A stretch of 61,752 nt of DNA from Acidobacteriota bacterium (GTDB lineage: Bacteria > Acidobacteriota > UBA6911): contig JAFGIY010000154.1 of assembly GCA_016929335.1 (NCBI GenBank), positions 1-61,752 of the forward strand, given 5' to 3'. The translations under genes and the position numbers were made by a program. This document shows, piece by piece, positions 44,138 through 54,400 of the stretch (position 1 is its first letter; the number at the start of each line of letters is the position of its first letter). The notes below the pieces were generated by a model. That model was given only the letters and a program-made list of their open reading frames with translations, did not search any database and was not told the DNA's origin.

Positions 44138-45979
44138 CTAATCCAGCTGGCCGATGACCTGGCGTTGTTCTTCGGATAGCGGCTTCTCCGGCCCATCGAT
44201 CGGAGGAAGCGGCTTCCCCCGGAGGATAGCCGTCCAGGTGCGCAAACCGATGATGGTGATAACCGTTACCAGAACGAGCATTACGAGCGTCAAACCCAGG
44301 TTGATGCGGGAAGGGAGAGTATCCTGCGGCCAATAAATGTAGATACTATTCTTGATTCCGGCGGTGAAAGTCACGGCAAACATGAAGCAGAAAGGAAGGA
44401 AGGTGGTCAGAGCGTAAATCCGTTTCCGGGATCGTCGGAGGATGAATGTAGTGCCTATAACCAAGGCTACGACTGCGAGCAACTGATTGGCCACCCCAAA
44501 CATCGGCCAGATTGTGGCCACGCTTCCGTGGTAGAGCAGATAGCCCCATGAAACACAAATGACTGTGGAGGTAATAATTACTCCCGGCCACCAGGCTATT
44601 TCCTTGAATTTCGGGATGACGGCTCCTACGGATTCCTGCAGGATGTAGCGCCCTACGCGCGTGCCGGCATCGATCGTGGTGAGGATGAACAGGGCTTCGA
44701 ACATGATGGCGAAGTGGTACCAGTAGGACATGAGTGATTTGAGCCCGGGGATGGAGGAAAAGATCGAAGCCATCCCGACAGCCAGCGAAACGGCGCCTCC
44801 GGTACGGTGGGCGATTTCCTCGCCGACCATCATTGCCAGCTCTTTCAGGTGAACAGGATCTATTCCCAGTAGAGCAAAGGCCTCCTTGGGAGCGTTGATG
44901 GCGTAATAGTCGCCCGGTTCCAGTACAGCCGCGGCAATAAGAGCCATCAGCGAAACAAAACCTTCGGTTATCATTGCTCCATATCCGATAAACCGCAGGT
45001 CCGCTTCGCTTTTGACCATTTTGGGCGTAGTTCCCGACCCGATAAGCGAATGGAATCCGGAAATCGCGCCGCAGGCGATAGTAATGAAGAGATAAGGCCA
45101 AAGCGTTCCGGGAATGACAGGCCCCCCACCATGAATCCATTGTGTCACTGCAGGCATCTTGAGGATCGGATGGGCCACAACGATTCCAACTGCCAGGAGG
45201 GCAATGGTACCTATCTTCATATAGGTTGAGAGATAGTCGCGCGGAGCCAGAAGAAACCACACCGGGAGAACCGAAGCCGCAAAACCGTAAAGAGCCAGCA
45301 TGATGGACAATTCCGGCTTCGTGAATATGAACCAGGAGGCGTAAGAGGATTGCTGGACTACGTGTCCGAAGAGGACGCCGAATAATACGAGAGCCACACC
45401 TATGGCGGAGGCTTCGGCAATCTTTTCCGGACGCAGGATCTTCATATACCAACCGATAAAAATAGCGACGGGGATTGTCCATGCGATGGTAAATGTACCC
45501 CATGCGCTTTCGGCCATGGAGTTGACCACTGCGATGGCAAGGCCGGCCAGAGCAGTAATCATAATAAACAGCGTAGCTGTTGCGGTCGTAATCGCGGAAA
45601 GCTTTCCCATGTAGCGGCCGGCAATGTTGTGCAGAGCCTCGCCCTTATGGCGGACCGAAGCAAAGAGGATGACAAAGTCATGGACGGCTCCGGCAAGGAC
45701 GGACCCGAGGACAATCCATAAAGCGCCAGGAAAAAAACCGAACTGAGCCGCGAGAACGGGCCCGATGAGGGGTCCGGCCCCGGCTATAGCGGCAAAATGA
45801 TGGCCGAAAACGACAATGCGGTTGGTTGGGACGAAGTCTCGACCGTTATTGACGGTCACGGCGGGGGTAACGCGGGAAGGATCCACAACAAGAACCTTGG
45901 CTGCGATGAATGCCGAATAAAAGCGGTATCCCAAGGCAAAGATTGCGATACCGAAAAACAGGAGCCAGAGTGAATTCAT
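44138..45979 (-). CDS. cstA: CstA-type peptide/pyruvate transporter
   Basis: A 613-residue integral membrane protein of the carbon-starvation family. Hallmarks are DGRDFVPT-like NNGRDFVPTNR, VFGHHFAAIAGAGPLIGPVLAAQ and ISGFHSLIGSGTTPK, with about 15-16 hydrophobic helices. E. coli CstA/BtsT members import peptides or pyruvate with protons on starvation. It lies 151 bp downstream of the CARF nuclease on the same strand. A short inverted repeat ACAGGAT/ATCCTGT lies in that gap. Confidence 0.93.
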   Translation of the reverse strand: MNSLWLLFFGIAIFALGYRFYSAFIAAKVLVVDPSRVTPAVTVNNGRDFVPTNRIVVFGHHFAAIAGAGPLIGPVLAAQFGFFPGALWIVLGSVLAGAVHDFVILFASVRHKGEALHNIAGRYMGKLSAITTATATLFIMITALAGLAIAVVNSMAESAWGTFTIAWTIPVAIFIGWYMKILRPEKIAEASAIGVALVLFGVLFGHVVQQSSYASWFIFTKPELSIMLALYGFAASVLPVWFLLAPRDYLSTYMKIGTIALLAVGIVVAHPILKMPAVTQWIHGGGPVIPGTLWPYLFITIACGAISGFHSLIGSGTTPKMVKSEADLRFIGYGAMITEGFVSLMALIAAAVLEPGDYYAINAPKEAFALLGIDPVHLKELAMMVGEEIAHRTGGAVSLAVGMASIFSSIPGLKSLMSYWYHFAIMFEALFILTTIDAGTRVGRYILQESVGAVIPKFKEIAWWPGVIITSTVICVSWGYLLYHGSVATIWPMFGVANQLLAVVALVIGTTFILRRSRKRIYALTTFLPFCFMFAVTFTAGIKNSIYIYWPQDTLPSRINLGLTLVMLVLVTVITIIGLRTWTAILRGKPLPPIDGPEKPLSEEQRQVIGQLD

Positions 45980-46130
45980 GGATTACTCCGTATGACGACT
46001 CACAGGATAGCGTCGGCCGGCCATCCTGTAAGTATCTTGAATAATTTAAAAGGCCAAGTGCGGAATTTTACTACGAAAATAGGGTTATTACGAATCGAAC
46101 TTGAATCCCGGATTGTCTGAAGCCATCTCA

Positions 46131-47312
46131 TCAGATTGGCTTGCCGACGGACTGAATCCAGCGGCGAAGCATGTTTTCAAGAGAGACAAGCAGTCGTCCT
46201 GCGCACGCGGCAATGCCAAGATCATGGGCGCGCTCTCGATCCCAGCGCGGGAGATTCCTGTAGCTGACCAGCATTGCGCGCGTACGATTTTCCCCAACCA
46301 GCCACTTGAGGGTATCCAGTTTGTATAAAGCTTCTGCTCCCGGAGAATCCTGCTCAAAGCGCTCAACCGATTGCATAATCAACCGTTTTGTTTTGCACTC
46401 GATTATATACAATCGATTATTGGCAAGGAATGCAACATCAAGCTCATTTTTAACGCTTTTGCCATTGGCTTTTCTCACGAACTTGATCCCCCGGCCTAAG
46501 TCCTGAATCTCGGCAAATTCTTTGCGCAATCCAAACAGCAATCCAAAAACGTGTTGCTCCAGCCAGCCTCCATTTGCATAAAAGCGCGCCGATTCATCGC
46601 GAAATTTCACTCGCATGCCGGATATTTCCAAAAGCCTCTCCTCCGCAAAGCGCGTCAGAAGCCAGTTCAGCTCTCTCCAGGCAAGCTGGCGGGCGTCCAA
46701 TTCGGGAGACAGGAAATCCGGGTTTTCGGCATTTTGCGCAAGCCAGTTTACAGCCGCCAGAGCCTGACCCATGCTCGCCGAAGCCTGAACCAACTGACCG
46801 GTAAGTCTGCGCAGATTTTTGGGAATTCCCTGAGCAGGTCCTGTTTCAACCTGAATAGCACCATGAGCAAGAAGGAAGGCCGGAAGTTTAATGCGATCAG
46901 CGCAGTTGAATCCCGGCAGGTCTTTGCGATGCAGCCATGTGACATGGTCAGTCTCCGGATGAACATAGAAGATCGGTTTGCCAAGCTCATGAAAGACCTC
47001 GTATGCTCCGACAATCATCGGACGCGTCCCTCCGCTTGCATTCAATGCCAGATCGTCCTTTTCCCGTTTGGCAAGCAATTGCAGCATACGGTCACGGACG
47101 TGTTCGGAATCGAAAATATGCGTGACTTGCCATCGTGAAACCTTAACGCCTGTGGCATTCAGAACGGATTCTATGCAATTGGCTCGATGCTTCTGGCGCG
47201 GGCCATATACAAGAAGGACTTCTTCCGGACGAAATTCCGGATCTAATGCAGGAGTCACATTTGCGGTTGCCGTGTTGTAAATCAGACAAACATGAACTCT
47301 GGATTTGAACAT
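46131..47312 (-). CDS. Card1/Can2-like CARF-domain nuclease
   Basis: A 393-residue protein with an N-terminal CARF domain (about 1-140) and a C-terminal PD-(D/E)xK nuclease domain (about 240-330). The CARF motif LNASGGTRPM (90-99) corresponds to the cyclic-oligoadenylate loop of the DUF1887/Card1 family (NaTGGTK). In the nuclease domain GGWLEQ (E252), NELDV (E290, D292) and IIECKTK (E305, K307) give an intact catalytic set. Card1/Can2 enzymes are activated by cyclic tetra-adenylate from type III CRISPR complexes and nick DNA and RNA. No cas gene or CRISPR array is in the window. It lies 52 bp after the NSS gene on the same strand. Confidence 0.87.
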   Translation of the reverse strand: MFKSRVHVCLIYNTATANVTPALDPEFRPEEVLLVYGPRQKHRANCIESVLNATGVKVSRWQVTHIFDSEHVRDRMLQLLAKREKDDLALNASGGTRPMIVGAYEVFHELGKPIFYVHPETDHVTWLHRKDLPGFNCADRIKLPAFLLAHGAIQVETGPAQGIPKNLRRLTGQLVQASASMGQALAAVNWLAQNAENPDFLSPELDARQLAWRELNWLLTRFAEERLLEISGMRVKFRDESARFYANGGWLEQHVFGLLFGLRKEFAEIQDLGRGIKFVRKANGKSVKNELDVAFLANNRLYIIECKTKRLIMQSVERFEQDSPGAEALYKLDTLKWLVGENRTRAMLVSYRNLPRWDRERAHDLGIAACAGRLLVSLENMLRRWIQSVGKPI

Positions 47313-47364
47313 GAGGGCCTCAAAATATACATGCCGATCCCGGGTGAGTTCCGCATGCCATTTC

Positions 47365-48738
47365 CTAAGAAAAATCTTTCCCCATAATTACGCTTATTAG
47401 CAGGATCAGCACCGCCGCCGGAGCCACAATACGCACGATCCATAGCCATGCGGTAAACGCCGGATTGGATTGGAGAAGGCCGAGCTCATCCATACAGGTT
47501 CTTCTGCCCAATTTCCAGCCAACGAACAGCGTTATGAGAAATCCGCCGACGGGAAGCATCCAGTTGGCGGCAAGGTGGTCCAGAGTCGACAAAACACCTT
47601 TCTTGCCTTCAAAAAATTCGAACGATGAGAGCAGCCCGTTCGCGCCCAGGGAAAGTGCAGACAAAATCGATCCGATAAAGACAACGCATGTTGTCACAAT
47701 CGTTGCCCGCGCCCTTGTCCAGCCGATCAGATCAATTACCAGAGACGTGGTAACCTCACCCAGCGAAATGGTTGAAGAAAGCGCAGCAAACGCCACCAAC
47801 ACGAAAAAGAGCGGACCCAGTATCACGCCTCCCGGCATGTGCGTATAGAAAAGATCCGGCAAAGTAATAAAGAGCATGCCTATGGTCGAACCGGAAACGC
47901 GCGAGCCCAATCCGGAAACGGAAAAAATGATGGTGAACATCGCCACACATGCAAGTAGAGCGACTAGAGTATCGAGAACGACTACCCAGAGGGCCGATTT
48001 GAAAATCGACTCTTTTTTATCAAGGTAGGATCCGTAAGTAACCATGGCGCCCAGGCCAAGAGAGAGTGAAAAGAATGCCTGCCCCACGGCTTCAAGAAAT
48101 CCCCTGAGTTTGAGCGTGGATAAATTCGGCATAAATATCTTTGTCAACGCTTCACTGCGTCCCTCCATCGTCAGAGCCGTGAGTACGAGGTACATCAGAA
48201 TGGCAAACAGCGCCGGCATCAATATCTTGTTTGCTTTCTCTATTCCTCCTCCGATTCCGCGATAGACGATGGATGCCGTGAACAGCGTGAATAAAAAGGC
48301 CAGCCCGATTTGAAGCGGACCGTTCGACAAGAACTCGCCGAATTCGCTTTCTGCGGGAGCGATATATCCTTGTAGAGACCAGCCGAGACACTGCACGAAT
48401 GATCGAAGAGACCACCCGGCAATCACGATGTAATAAGCTTGAATAATGGCGCCCGATGTAACTCCCAGCCATCCCAGCGCGGACCATTTCTTTCCACCCA
48501 GGCTGGTAAATGCCGGAACTGGGCTGAGCTGGGTTTTCCGGCCTACCAGAATTTCACTCATCATCAGCGGCAGGCCAATGACAAGAACCGCCAGAAGGTA
48601 GACAATAACGAACGCTCCGCCGTTATTCTCCCAGGTTAAATAAGGAAACTTCCAAAGATTCCCAAGCCCGACAGCAGATCCGGCCGCAGCCATAACAAAT
48701 CCCACGCGGGATCCCCAATTACCTCGTCCGGCAGTCAT
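47365..48738 (-). CDS. Sodium-dependent neurotransmitter-symporter family (NSS) transporter
   Basis: A 457-residue transporter with 11-12 helices. The first helix FVMAAAGSAVGLGNLWKFPY is the Na+- and substrate-binding signature of LeuT/SNF proteins, followed by NNGGAFVIVYLLAVLVIGLP. Members take up amino acids with sodium. The length fits bacterial 11-12-helix members. It sits upstream of, and close to, the CARF nuclease gene. Confidence 0.93.
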   Translation of the reverse strand: MTAGRGNWGSRVGFVMAAAGSAVGLGNLWKFPYLTWENNGGAFVIVYLLAVLVIGLPLMMSEILVGRKTQLSPVPAFTSLGGKKWSALGWLGVTSGAIIQAYYIVIAGWSLRSFVQCLGWSLQGYIAPAESEFGEFLSNGPLQIGLAFLFTLFTASIVYRGIGGGIEKANKILMPALFAILMYLVLTALTMEGRSEALTKIFMPNLSTLKLRGFLEAVGQAFFSLSLGLGAMVTYGSYLDKKESIFKSALWVVVLDTLVALLACVAMFTIIFSVSGLGSRVSGSTIGMLFITLPDLFYTHMPGGVILGPLFFVLVAFAALSSTISLGEVTTSLVIDLIGWTRARATIVTTCVVFIGSILSALSLGANGLLSSFEFFEGKKGVLSTLDHLAANWMLPVGGFLITLFVGWKLGRRTCMDELGLLQSNPAFTAWLWIVRIVAPAAVLILLISVIMGKDFS

Positions 48739-48856
48739 AGAACACCCTCTTGCAGTGCATTAAATCCCGGCATCGGAACACTCCTTTATATTCCAGTTGT
48801 CGCATATCTTTCCATGTCGACTGCACGCCTGAACGGTCATAGGCTGCGGGTTTGGA

Positions 48857-49729
48857 TCATTTGCTGTGTTCCATCCCCCAGCCTTCGAACATTTTTTTAT
48901 AGATATCCGGTTGTGAAAAATCGGATTCCATCATCATCTGCTCGTGCGCGAACATGGATTCTTTATAAAACTTCCTCAAACCATCCATAAAATCGGGCAG
49001 TTTGGAGACCGGTATGGAAAAAATCATCTCTCCGGGTTGAGTCAGCGCCCGGACATACTCGCCCGGATCCGGCAGATTGATCCAGTACTCGTTGTCCAGT
49101 ATCGGATTGGTGATGCAGAATGCACAGGAAATGGGAAAGAAATTGGATCTCACTTTGGGTTTCTCTTCCTCTTTTAATGACAGAAGCATGTCTCTCAACT
49201 GATTGGTGTCCGAGTAGATCATCACAAGATCCGGCTCAAACACGGCGGACTTCAGCGGAGCGGTCAGGATTCCGACATACGTGCCGTATTTGAAGCGCTT
49301 GTACTGCATCGCAGGGTTTCCGGCCGGCATGTCCGGCGTTTCAACAAGCCCATAAGCGAGCAGAGGCCCCAGGCACCAGTTATCGTCCTTAAGCATGGCG
49401 ACCGTCAGCCTGTCTCTCCTGGACAGGGAGAAAACCTGGCATTGGGCATAATGCTTATTTTTATCTTTTTTGGGCCTATAGGCGCCCTTCGGTATGTCTG
49501 CTTCTGATTTCAGCATCTTGACTGCTATGGGAGCACTTCGCAGAACCAGCTCTCTCTCCAATTCTTCTCCATAGGCGTTGAATTCTTTCACTGTAGGCAT
49601 GTGATGTTCCTCCTGCTTGCTGGACGCAGTGTCTGCTCCGGCTGCGGTTGCTGTCCGGCCGCACGCGCCCAGAATTGTCGATCCAAGTCCCAATTCCAAA
49701 ACCTGTCGTCTGGTGAATGATCCTTTCAT
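48857..49729 (-). CDS. Tat-exported DUF169 family lipoprotein
   Basis: A 290-residue protein. The ATG at 49729 follows GGGAGG. The N-terminus FTRRQVLELGLGSTILGACG has a twin-arginine motif and a possible lipobox Cys. The body (about 45-290) resembles DUF169 (COG2043), with conserved-looking Cys in YAQCQVF, NWCLGP and CAFCIT and a CLGPLLAYGL block. DUF169 proteins are uncharacterised; the Tat signal and cysteines suggest a folded, perhaps cofactor-binding, periplasmic protein. It is probably monocistronic; the NSS gene follows after 118 bp. Confidence 0.8.
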   Translation of the reverse strand: MKGSFTRRQVLELGLGSTILGACGRTATAAGADTASSKQEEHHMPTVKEFNAYGEELERELVLRSAPIAVKMLKSEADIPKGAYRPKKDKNKHYAQCQVFSLSRRDRLTVAMLKDDNWCLGPLLAYGLVETPDMPAGNPAMQYKRFKYGTYVGILTAPLKSAVFEPDLVMIYSDTNQLRDMLLSLKEEEKPKVRSNFFPISCAFCITNPILDNEYWINLPDPGEYVRALTQPGEMIFSIPVSKLPDFMDGLRKFYKESMFAHEQMMMESDFSQPDIYKKMFEGWGMEHSK

Positions 49730-49842
49730 AGGTCCATCCTCCCTTTCGTCCATGAATACCATTCTATCTCCGACAATACATTGAGAGATATTTTTATACG
49801 GAATTCCAAAGCCGGATTGATATCGTCACAGGAAGTCAGGAA

Positions 49843-49920
49843 CCGCGGTTTCCCACAGATTCCCACGGATTATGGACTCTGCAATATTCACCATCCGTGG
49901 AAATCAGAGGAAATCCGCGG
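49843..49920. repeat. Inverted pair of CCACGGATT-type repeats
   Basis: A 28-bp arm at 49843-49870 (starting CCGCGGTTTCCCACAG, ending CCCACGGAT) is matched in inverted orientation by 49893-49920 (starting ATCCGTGGAAATC, ending AAATCCGCGG). It sits just past the stop of the efflux operon, as the 10273 element sits past its operon. Confidence 0.65.
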
Positions 49921-49931
49921 CTGATTTCATA

Positions 49932-51389
49932 TTATGGCCTTCCATGCGCTTCCGGATCCCAGCCACCGCCCAGGGATTTGTAAAGCTTAATGAGGTTCTG
50001 CGTGATGGTTCCCTGGCTGCTGATCTGGGTTTCTTCAAACGAAAGGAGGGAACGCTGGGCATCAAGGACATTCAGGAAATTAACCAGTCCGGAGCGAAAC
50101 TGCTCATCCGCTATACTAAGCGCGGATCGAGCATCTGCCGCTCCTTTTTCCAATATCCGATAGCGCTTCTGTTCTTCACCATACGCGATAATGGCGTCTC
50201 TTACTTCCCTGATTGCATCCAGAACGATTGTTTCATATTCGATCAGGTAGCGCTCCTGAATGGCATTCTGAATTTCGATCTGGTCCCGGATTTTATCGCG
50301 ATTAAAAATCGGAAGGCTTATAAACGGCGCAATGCTGACAGCGGGGCTGTCATCGGAAAAGAAAGCACTGAAAGAGGAAGCCGTCATCCCCAGAAATCCG
50401 CTCAGAGTAAAAGCAGGATAAAGATCGGCCGTCGCTGCGCCGATCCTGGCGGTCTGAGCCGCCAGCATTCTTTCGGCGTTCCGGATATCGGGTCTGCGTC
50501 GCAGTATATCTGCCGGGATGCCGACTGCGATTTCAACTCCGGGAACAGGGATGGGTCCGGAATCCGAAAGCTCCCGGTGCAGATCTCCCGGCATTTCGCC
50601 AAGAAGAATGGCCAACGTGTTCATGGATTCCTCGATGCTTATCCTGTAGCCGGGAATCCGGGATTTTGTATTCTCAATATTGTATCTGGACTGCTGGACC
50701 TGCAGGTCACTGATCAATCCCACGGCTGCCAGATCCTCCAGAACAGCCAGGGCTTTTTCCTGCAATTCCAGATTTCTGCGGACAATTTCCAGCTGTTTCT
50801 GATAGGTCCGCAGCCTCACATAATTGCTGGCCGTTTCTGAAATCAGACTGACTTGAACACTCCGGAATCCTTCCTCCGAGGCCTCAAGCTCAGCAGTCGC
50901 AGCTTCTATGCTGCGGTGTTTTTTCCCGAAAAGATCAACCTCCCAGGAAGCATCAAAACCGGCATCATAGTAATCGTTCCCGGACGAGAAAAGAGCCGGA
51001 TCCTCGTTTCCAGAGGTGGGCATTCCCGACTGAGTCCTGCGGTAAAGAGCGGACCCGGAGACGGATGGATCCAGCTGTTTATTTGCCACGCCCAATGCTG
51101 CGCGCGATTGGCGGACTCGCGTCAGGGCAATTTTCAGATCCTTGTTATTTGCGAGCGCCTTTTTCACAAGATCGCTCAACAACGGATCTTCCAGTGTGGT
51201 CCACCATTCCGCCAGGGCCTTGGTTTCCGCAGTCCGTTTTCCCACACTATCGGAGGCTTCAATGGAAGGCCATTCCGCAGGCGTGTTGACACGCACGGGA
51301 GCATAGTTCGGGCCGACGGCTTTGCATCCTGCGGAAACGGCAAGCAGGATTATGATGGCAACGAATTTGATTCTATAAAATTTTTTCAT
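49932..51389 (-). CDS. RND efflux outer-membrane lipoprotein (OprM/NodT family)
   Basis: A 485-residue outer-membrane channel subunit. The ATG at 51389 gives a lipoprotein signal (FVAIIILLAVSAGC). VGPNYAPV, WWTTLEDPLLSDLVKKAL and repeated coiled-coil halves (ALTRVRQSRAALGVA; NIRNAERMLAAQTARIG-type block) are family hallmarks. It forms the exit duct for the adaptor and RND pump encoded just upstream (61 bp), completing a tripartite system. Confidence 0.93.
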   Translation of the reverse strand: MKKFYRIKFVAIIILLAVSAGCKAVGPNYAPVRVNTPAEWPSIEASDSVGKRTAETKALAEWWTTLEDPLLSDLVKKALANNKDLKIALTRVRQSRAALGVANKQLDPSVSGSALYRRTQSGMPTSGNEDPALFSSGNDYYDAGFDASWEVDLFGKKHRSIEAATAELEASEEGFRSVQVSLISETASNYVRLRTYQKQLEIVRRNLELQEKALAVLEDLAAVGLISDLQVQQSRYNIENTKSRIPGYRISIEESMNTLAILLGEMPGDLHRELSDSGPIPVPGVEIAVGIPADILRRRPDIRNAERMLAAQTARIGAATADLYPAFTLSGFLGMTASSFSAFFSDDSPAVSIAPFISLPIFNRDKIRDQIEIQNAIQERYLIEYETIVLDAIREVRDAIIAYGEEQKRYRILEKGAADARSALSIADEQFRSGLVNFLNVLDAQRSLLSFEETQISSQGTITQNLIKLYKSLGGGWDPEAHGRP

Positions 51390-51450
51390 GGCACTTCTTT
51401 TCAACAAATCAATATTGCAGATTCTCCTGAATACCGGCTTTTTTGATTCT

Positions 51451-54400
51451 CTATTCATTTTCTTCAGGCAATCCCGGTTGTTCTTCAATAAAGCCGGCTG
51501 CATTTTTCATGTGCAGGAAAGCTTTCAGTCTTTCCCGGACTGTCTGAAAGATGGCCCAGAGAGAAGGGGTCAGGACCACGCCAAACGCGGCGGCCGCAAG
51601 CATTCCGCCGAAGACAGTTGTACCGATATGGCGTCTTCCTGCGGCACCCGCCCCGGTCGCCAGAACCATGGGCAGCACCCCGAGAATGAAGGAAAATGCG
51701 GTCATCAAAACAGCCCGGTACCGGATCCTTGAAGCCTTGGCAGCGGATTCAAGAATAGAATGCCCGTGTTCTCTTTCCGTTTTGGCGAATTCCACAATCA
51801 GGATGGCATTCTTGCTGGCCAGCCCGACGAGCAGAACGAGCCCCAGCTGTGCATAGATGCTGAGAGGAATCTCCGTGATTTTAAGCGCGATCATGGCTCC
51901 CAGCGCGGCTACTGCGATGGAAAGCATGACCGGAATGGGAATAGTCCAGCTTTCATACTGTCCCACCAGAAACAGGAAGCCGAAAACCAGCGCCATAATG
52001 ACCAGGAGGACAACTTGCCCCTCATTTTCCCTTTCCTGGTAGCTCATCCCTGTCCATTCATACTGGAAACCGGGCGGCACCGCTTTGCGCATGGCGATCT
52101 CCATCCCGTCCATGCCCTCACTGGAACTGAAGCCGGGCGCAACATCGGCATTCACCCTGACCGATGGATACATGTTGTATCGCTCAATGGTTTGAGGCGC
52201 AAGGATAGTCCTGATATCGACCAGGGTAGTGAGGGGAACCATGCCTCCCTTGTTGTTCTGAACGTAAACGTCCATGATATCTTCCAGCTCGCTCCGATGA
52301 GGATAATCCCCCTGAACCTTCACCTGGTAAACTCTGCTGCGCAGGTTGAAATCGTTGATATACCGGGAACCCATGATGGTCTGCAGCGTGGAAAACACCC
52401 TGCTGATCGGAACGTCCAGCATCTCAGTTTTTTCGCGGTTGACATCAAGGTAAAGCTGAGGCGTATTGGCGCGGTAGGTACTGAATGCCCTGTCGATACG
52501 CGGCTCCCGGTTGGCTTCGGCTACCAGCAGATCCAGCGCACCGGCGAGTTCACTCGGGGGCTGCCCCATAGCCGCCTGCAGGCGGAAGTCCATGCCGCTC
52601 GTGGAACCGAGACCGCGGATAGGAGGCTGATTGAAAGGCCGGATCTGCGCTCCCGGTATAGTTGCCGCGATCTTGCTGATATTGGCAAGAATGGAATCGA
52701 TCTGAAGCTCGGGTGTATTCCGTTCGTCCCAGGGTTTCAACATTATAAAAGACATCCCGCTGTTGTCGCCTCCACCGCCCAGCTGGCTGAAACCCACTAT
52801 CGTCATCATCCGTTCGATACCGGGAATTTTATGTGCCTTTTCATAGAACTCATACATTACTTCACTGGTCCGGGACTGCGTCGCGTTTTCCGGCAGCTGT
52901 ATATCGACAAAGACTACCCCCTGGTCCTCGCTGGGGAGAAAACTGGTCGGATGACCGGAAAACAGGAACCATGCGGCCGAAGACACTATAAGGAAAATGC
53001 CGACGGATACCGGTTTGTGGCGGACCAGCCAGGTGGAGGAGAAAACATAGAGATTCCGGATTTTATCCAGTCCCCAATTGAACCATCCGAAAAAGGAGAA
53101 CTTCTTTTTTCTGTGCGGTCTCAACAGGATAGAGCAGAGAGCCGGACTGAGAGTCAGGGCGTTCAGAGTGGATATGGACACGGCGGTAGAAATCGTCACG
53201 GCGAACTGCTGATAAATCCTGCCTGTGATTCCCGAGATGAACCCTATCGGGATGAAAATTGCCAGCAGAACCAGGGTTGTGGCAATAACGGCGCTGGAGA
53301 CCTGCTTCATTGCTTTCCAGGTCGCTTCCTGTGGAGGGAGATGCTCGGTCTCAATGAGGCGCTGAACGTTTTCCACCACCACAATTGCATCGTCCACCAC
53401 GACGCCGATCGCCAGCACCAGGGCAAAAAGCGTCAGCGTATTGATGCTGTATCCGAGCGCCATCAGAATGGAAAAAGTTCCGATCAAGGATACGGGAATG
53501 GCGCAAGCCGGAATCAAAGTCGCTCTCCAGTCCTGCAGGAAGATGAAAACAACCAGCACGACCAGCCCGAAAGTTAAAAGAAGAGTTAAGACAATTTCAT
53601 TCAGAGCAGCCCGAATGAACATGGTCGGATCGTAAACGGCTTTGTACTCCAGATCTTCAGGGAAATATTGAGAAAGCCTTTCCAGTTCCGCCTTCACCTT
53701 TTCGAGCGTTGTCAGGGCATTGGCTTCAGGTAACTGGGTTAATCGGAATCCAATGGCCGGCTGACCGTTGAAGGAAGCGCCGGCGGAATAGCTCTCCGCT
53801 CCAAGCTCGATTCTGGCGACGTCCTTAAGCGTCAGGATTCCGCCTTCATCATTCGTGCGAATGACTATGTTCTCAAATTCATCGACGTCCTCCATTCGCC
53901 CTGTCGCCCGTATGCTGAATTGCAGCTGCTGGGAATCGGCGGCAGGTTGTGTCCCGATCGAGCCGGCAGCCGCCTGAATATTCTGGCTGGCGATGGCCGA
54001 GGATACAGTGTCGGCGCTGATTCCGTAGGCCGCCAGTTTGTCCGGATCCACCCAGATCCGCATGCTGAACTTGCTCGGGCCTATGATGCCGACATCGCTG
54101 ATCCCTTCCACGCGGGCGATAACGTCCTTCACCTTGTCATCCAGGTAGGTGCCGATGAATAGCTGGTCATGTGTGCGGTTGGGAGAATAAAAAGAATAGA
54201 ATCCCAGTATATCTCCTGAGCGCGATGAAACATTGACCGCCTGTTGCCTTACTTCAGACGGCAATTTGTTGTAGGCACGCTGAACGCGGTTCTGGACCTT
54301 AACCATGGCGATATCGATATCGACATCGACGTCGAAAGTAACCGACAAGCTGTAACTGCCGTCGCTGGATGAGGAAGACATATAAATCATGCCTTCGACA

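Noticed and set aside
51760..53577. 605-codon open frame antisense to the RND pump
   Set aside because: Fully contained opposite a highly conserved HAE1 pump gene; the composition (rich in R, H, G, Q) is typical of an antisense shadow.
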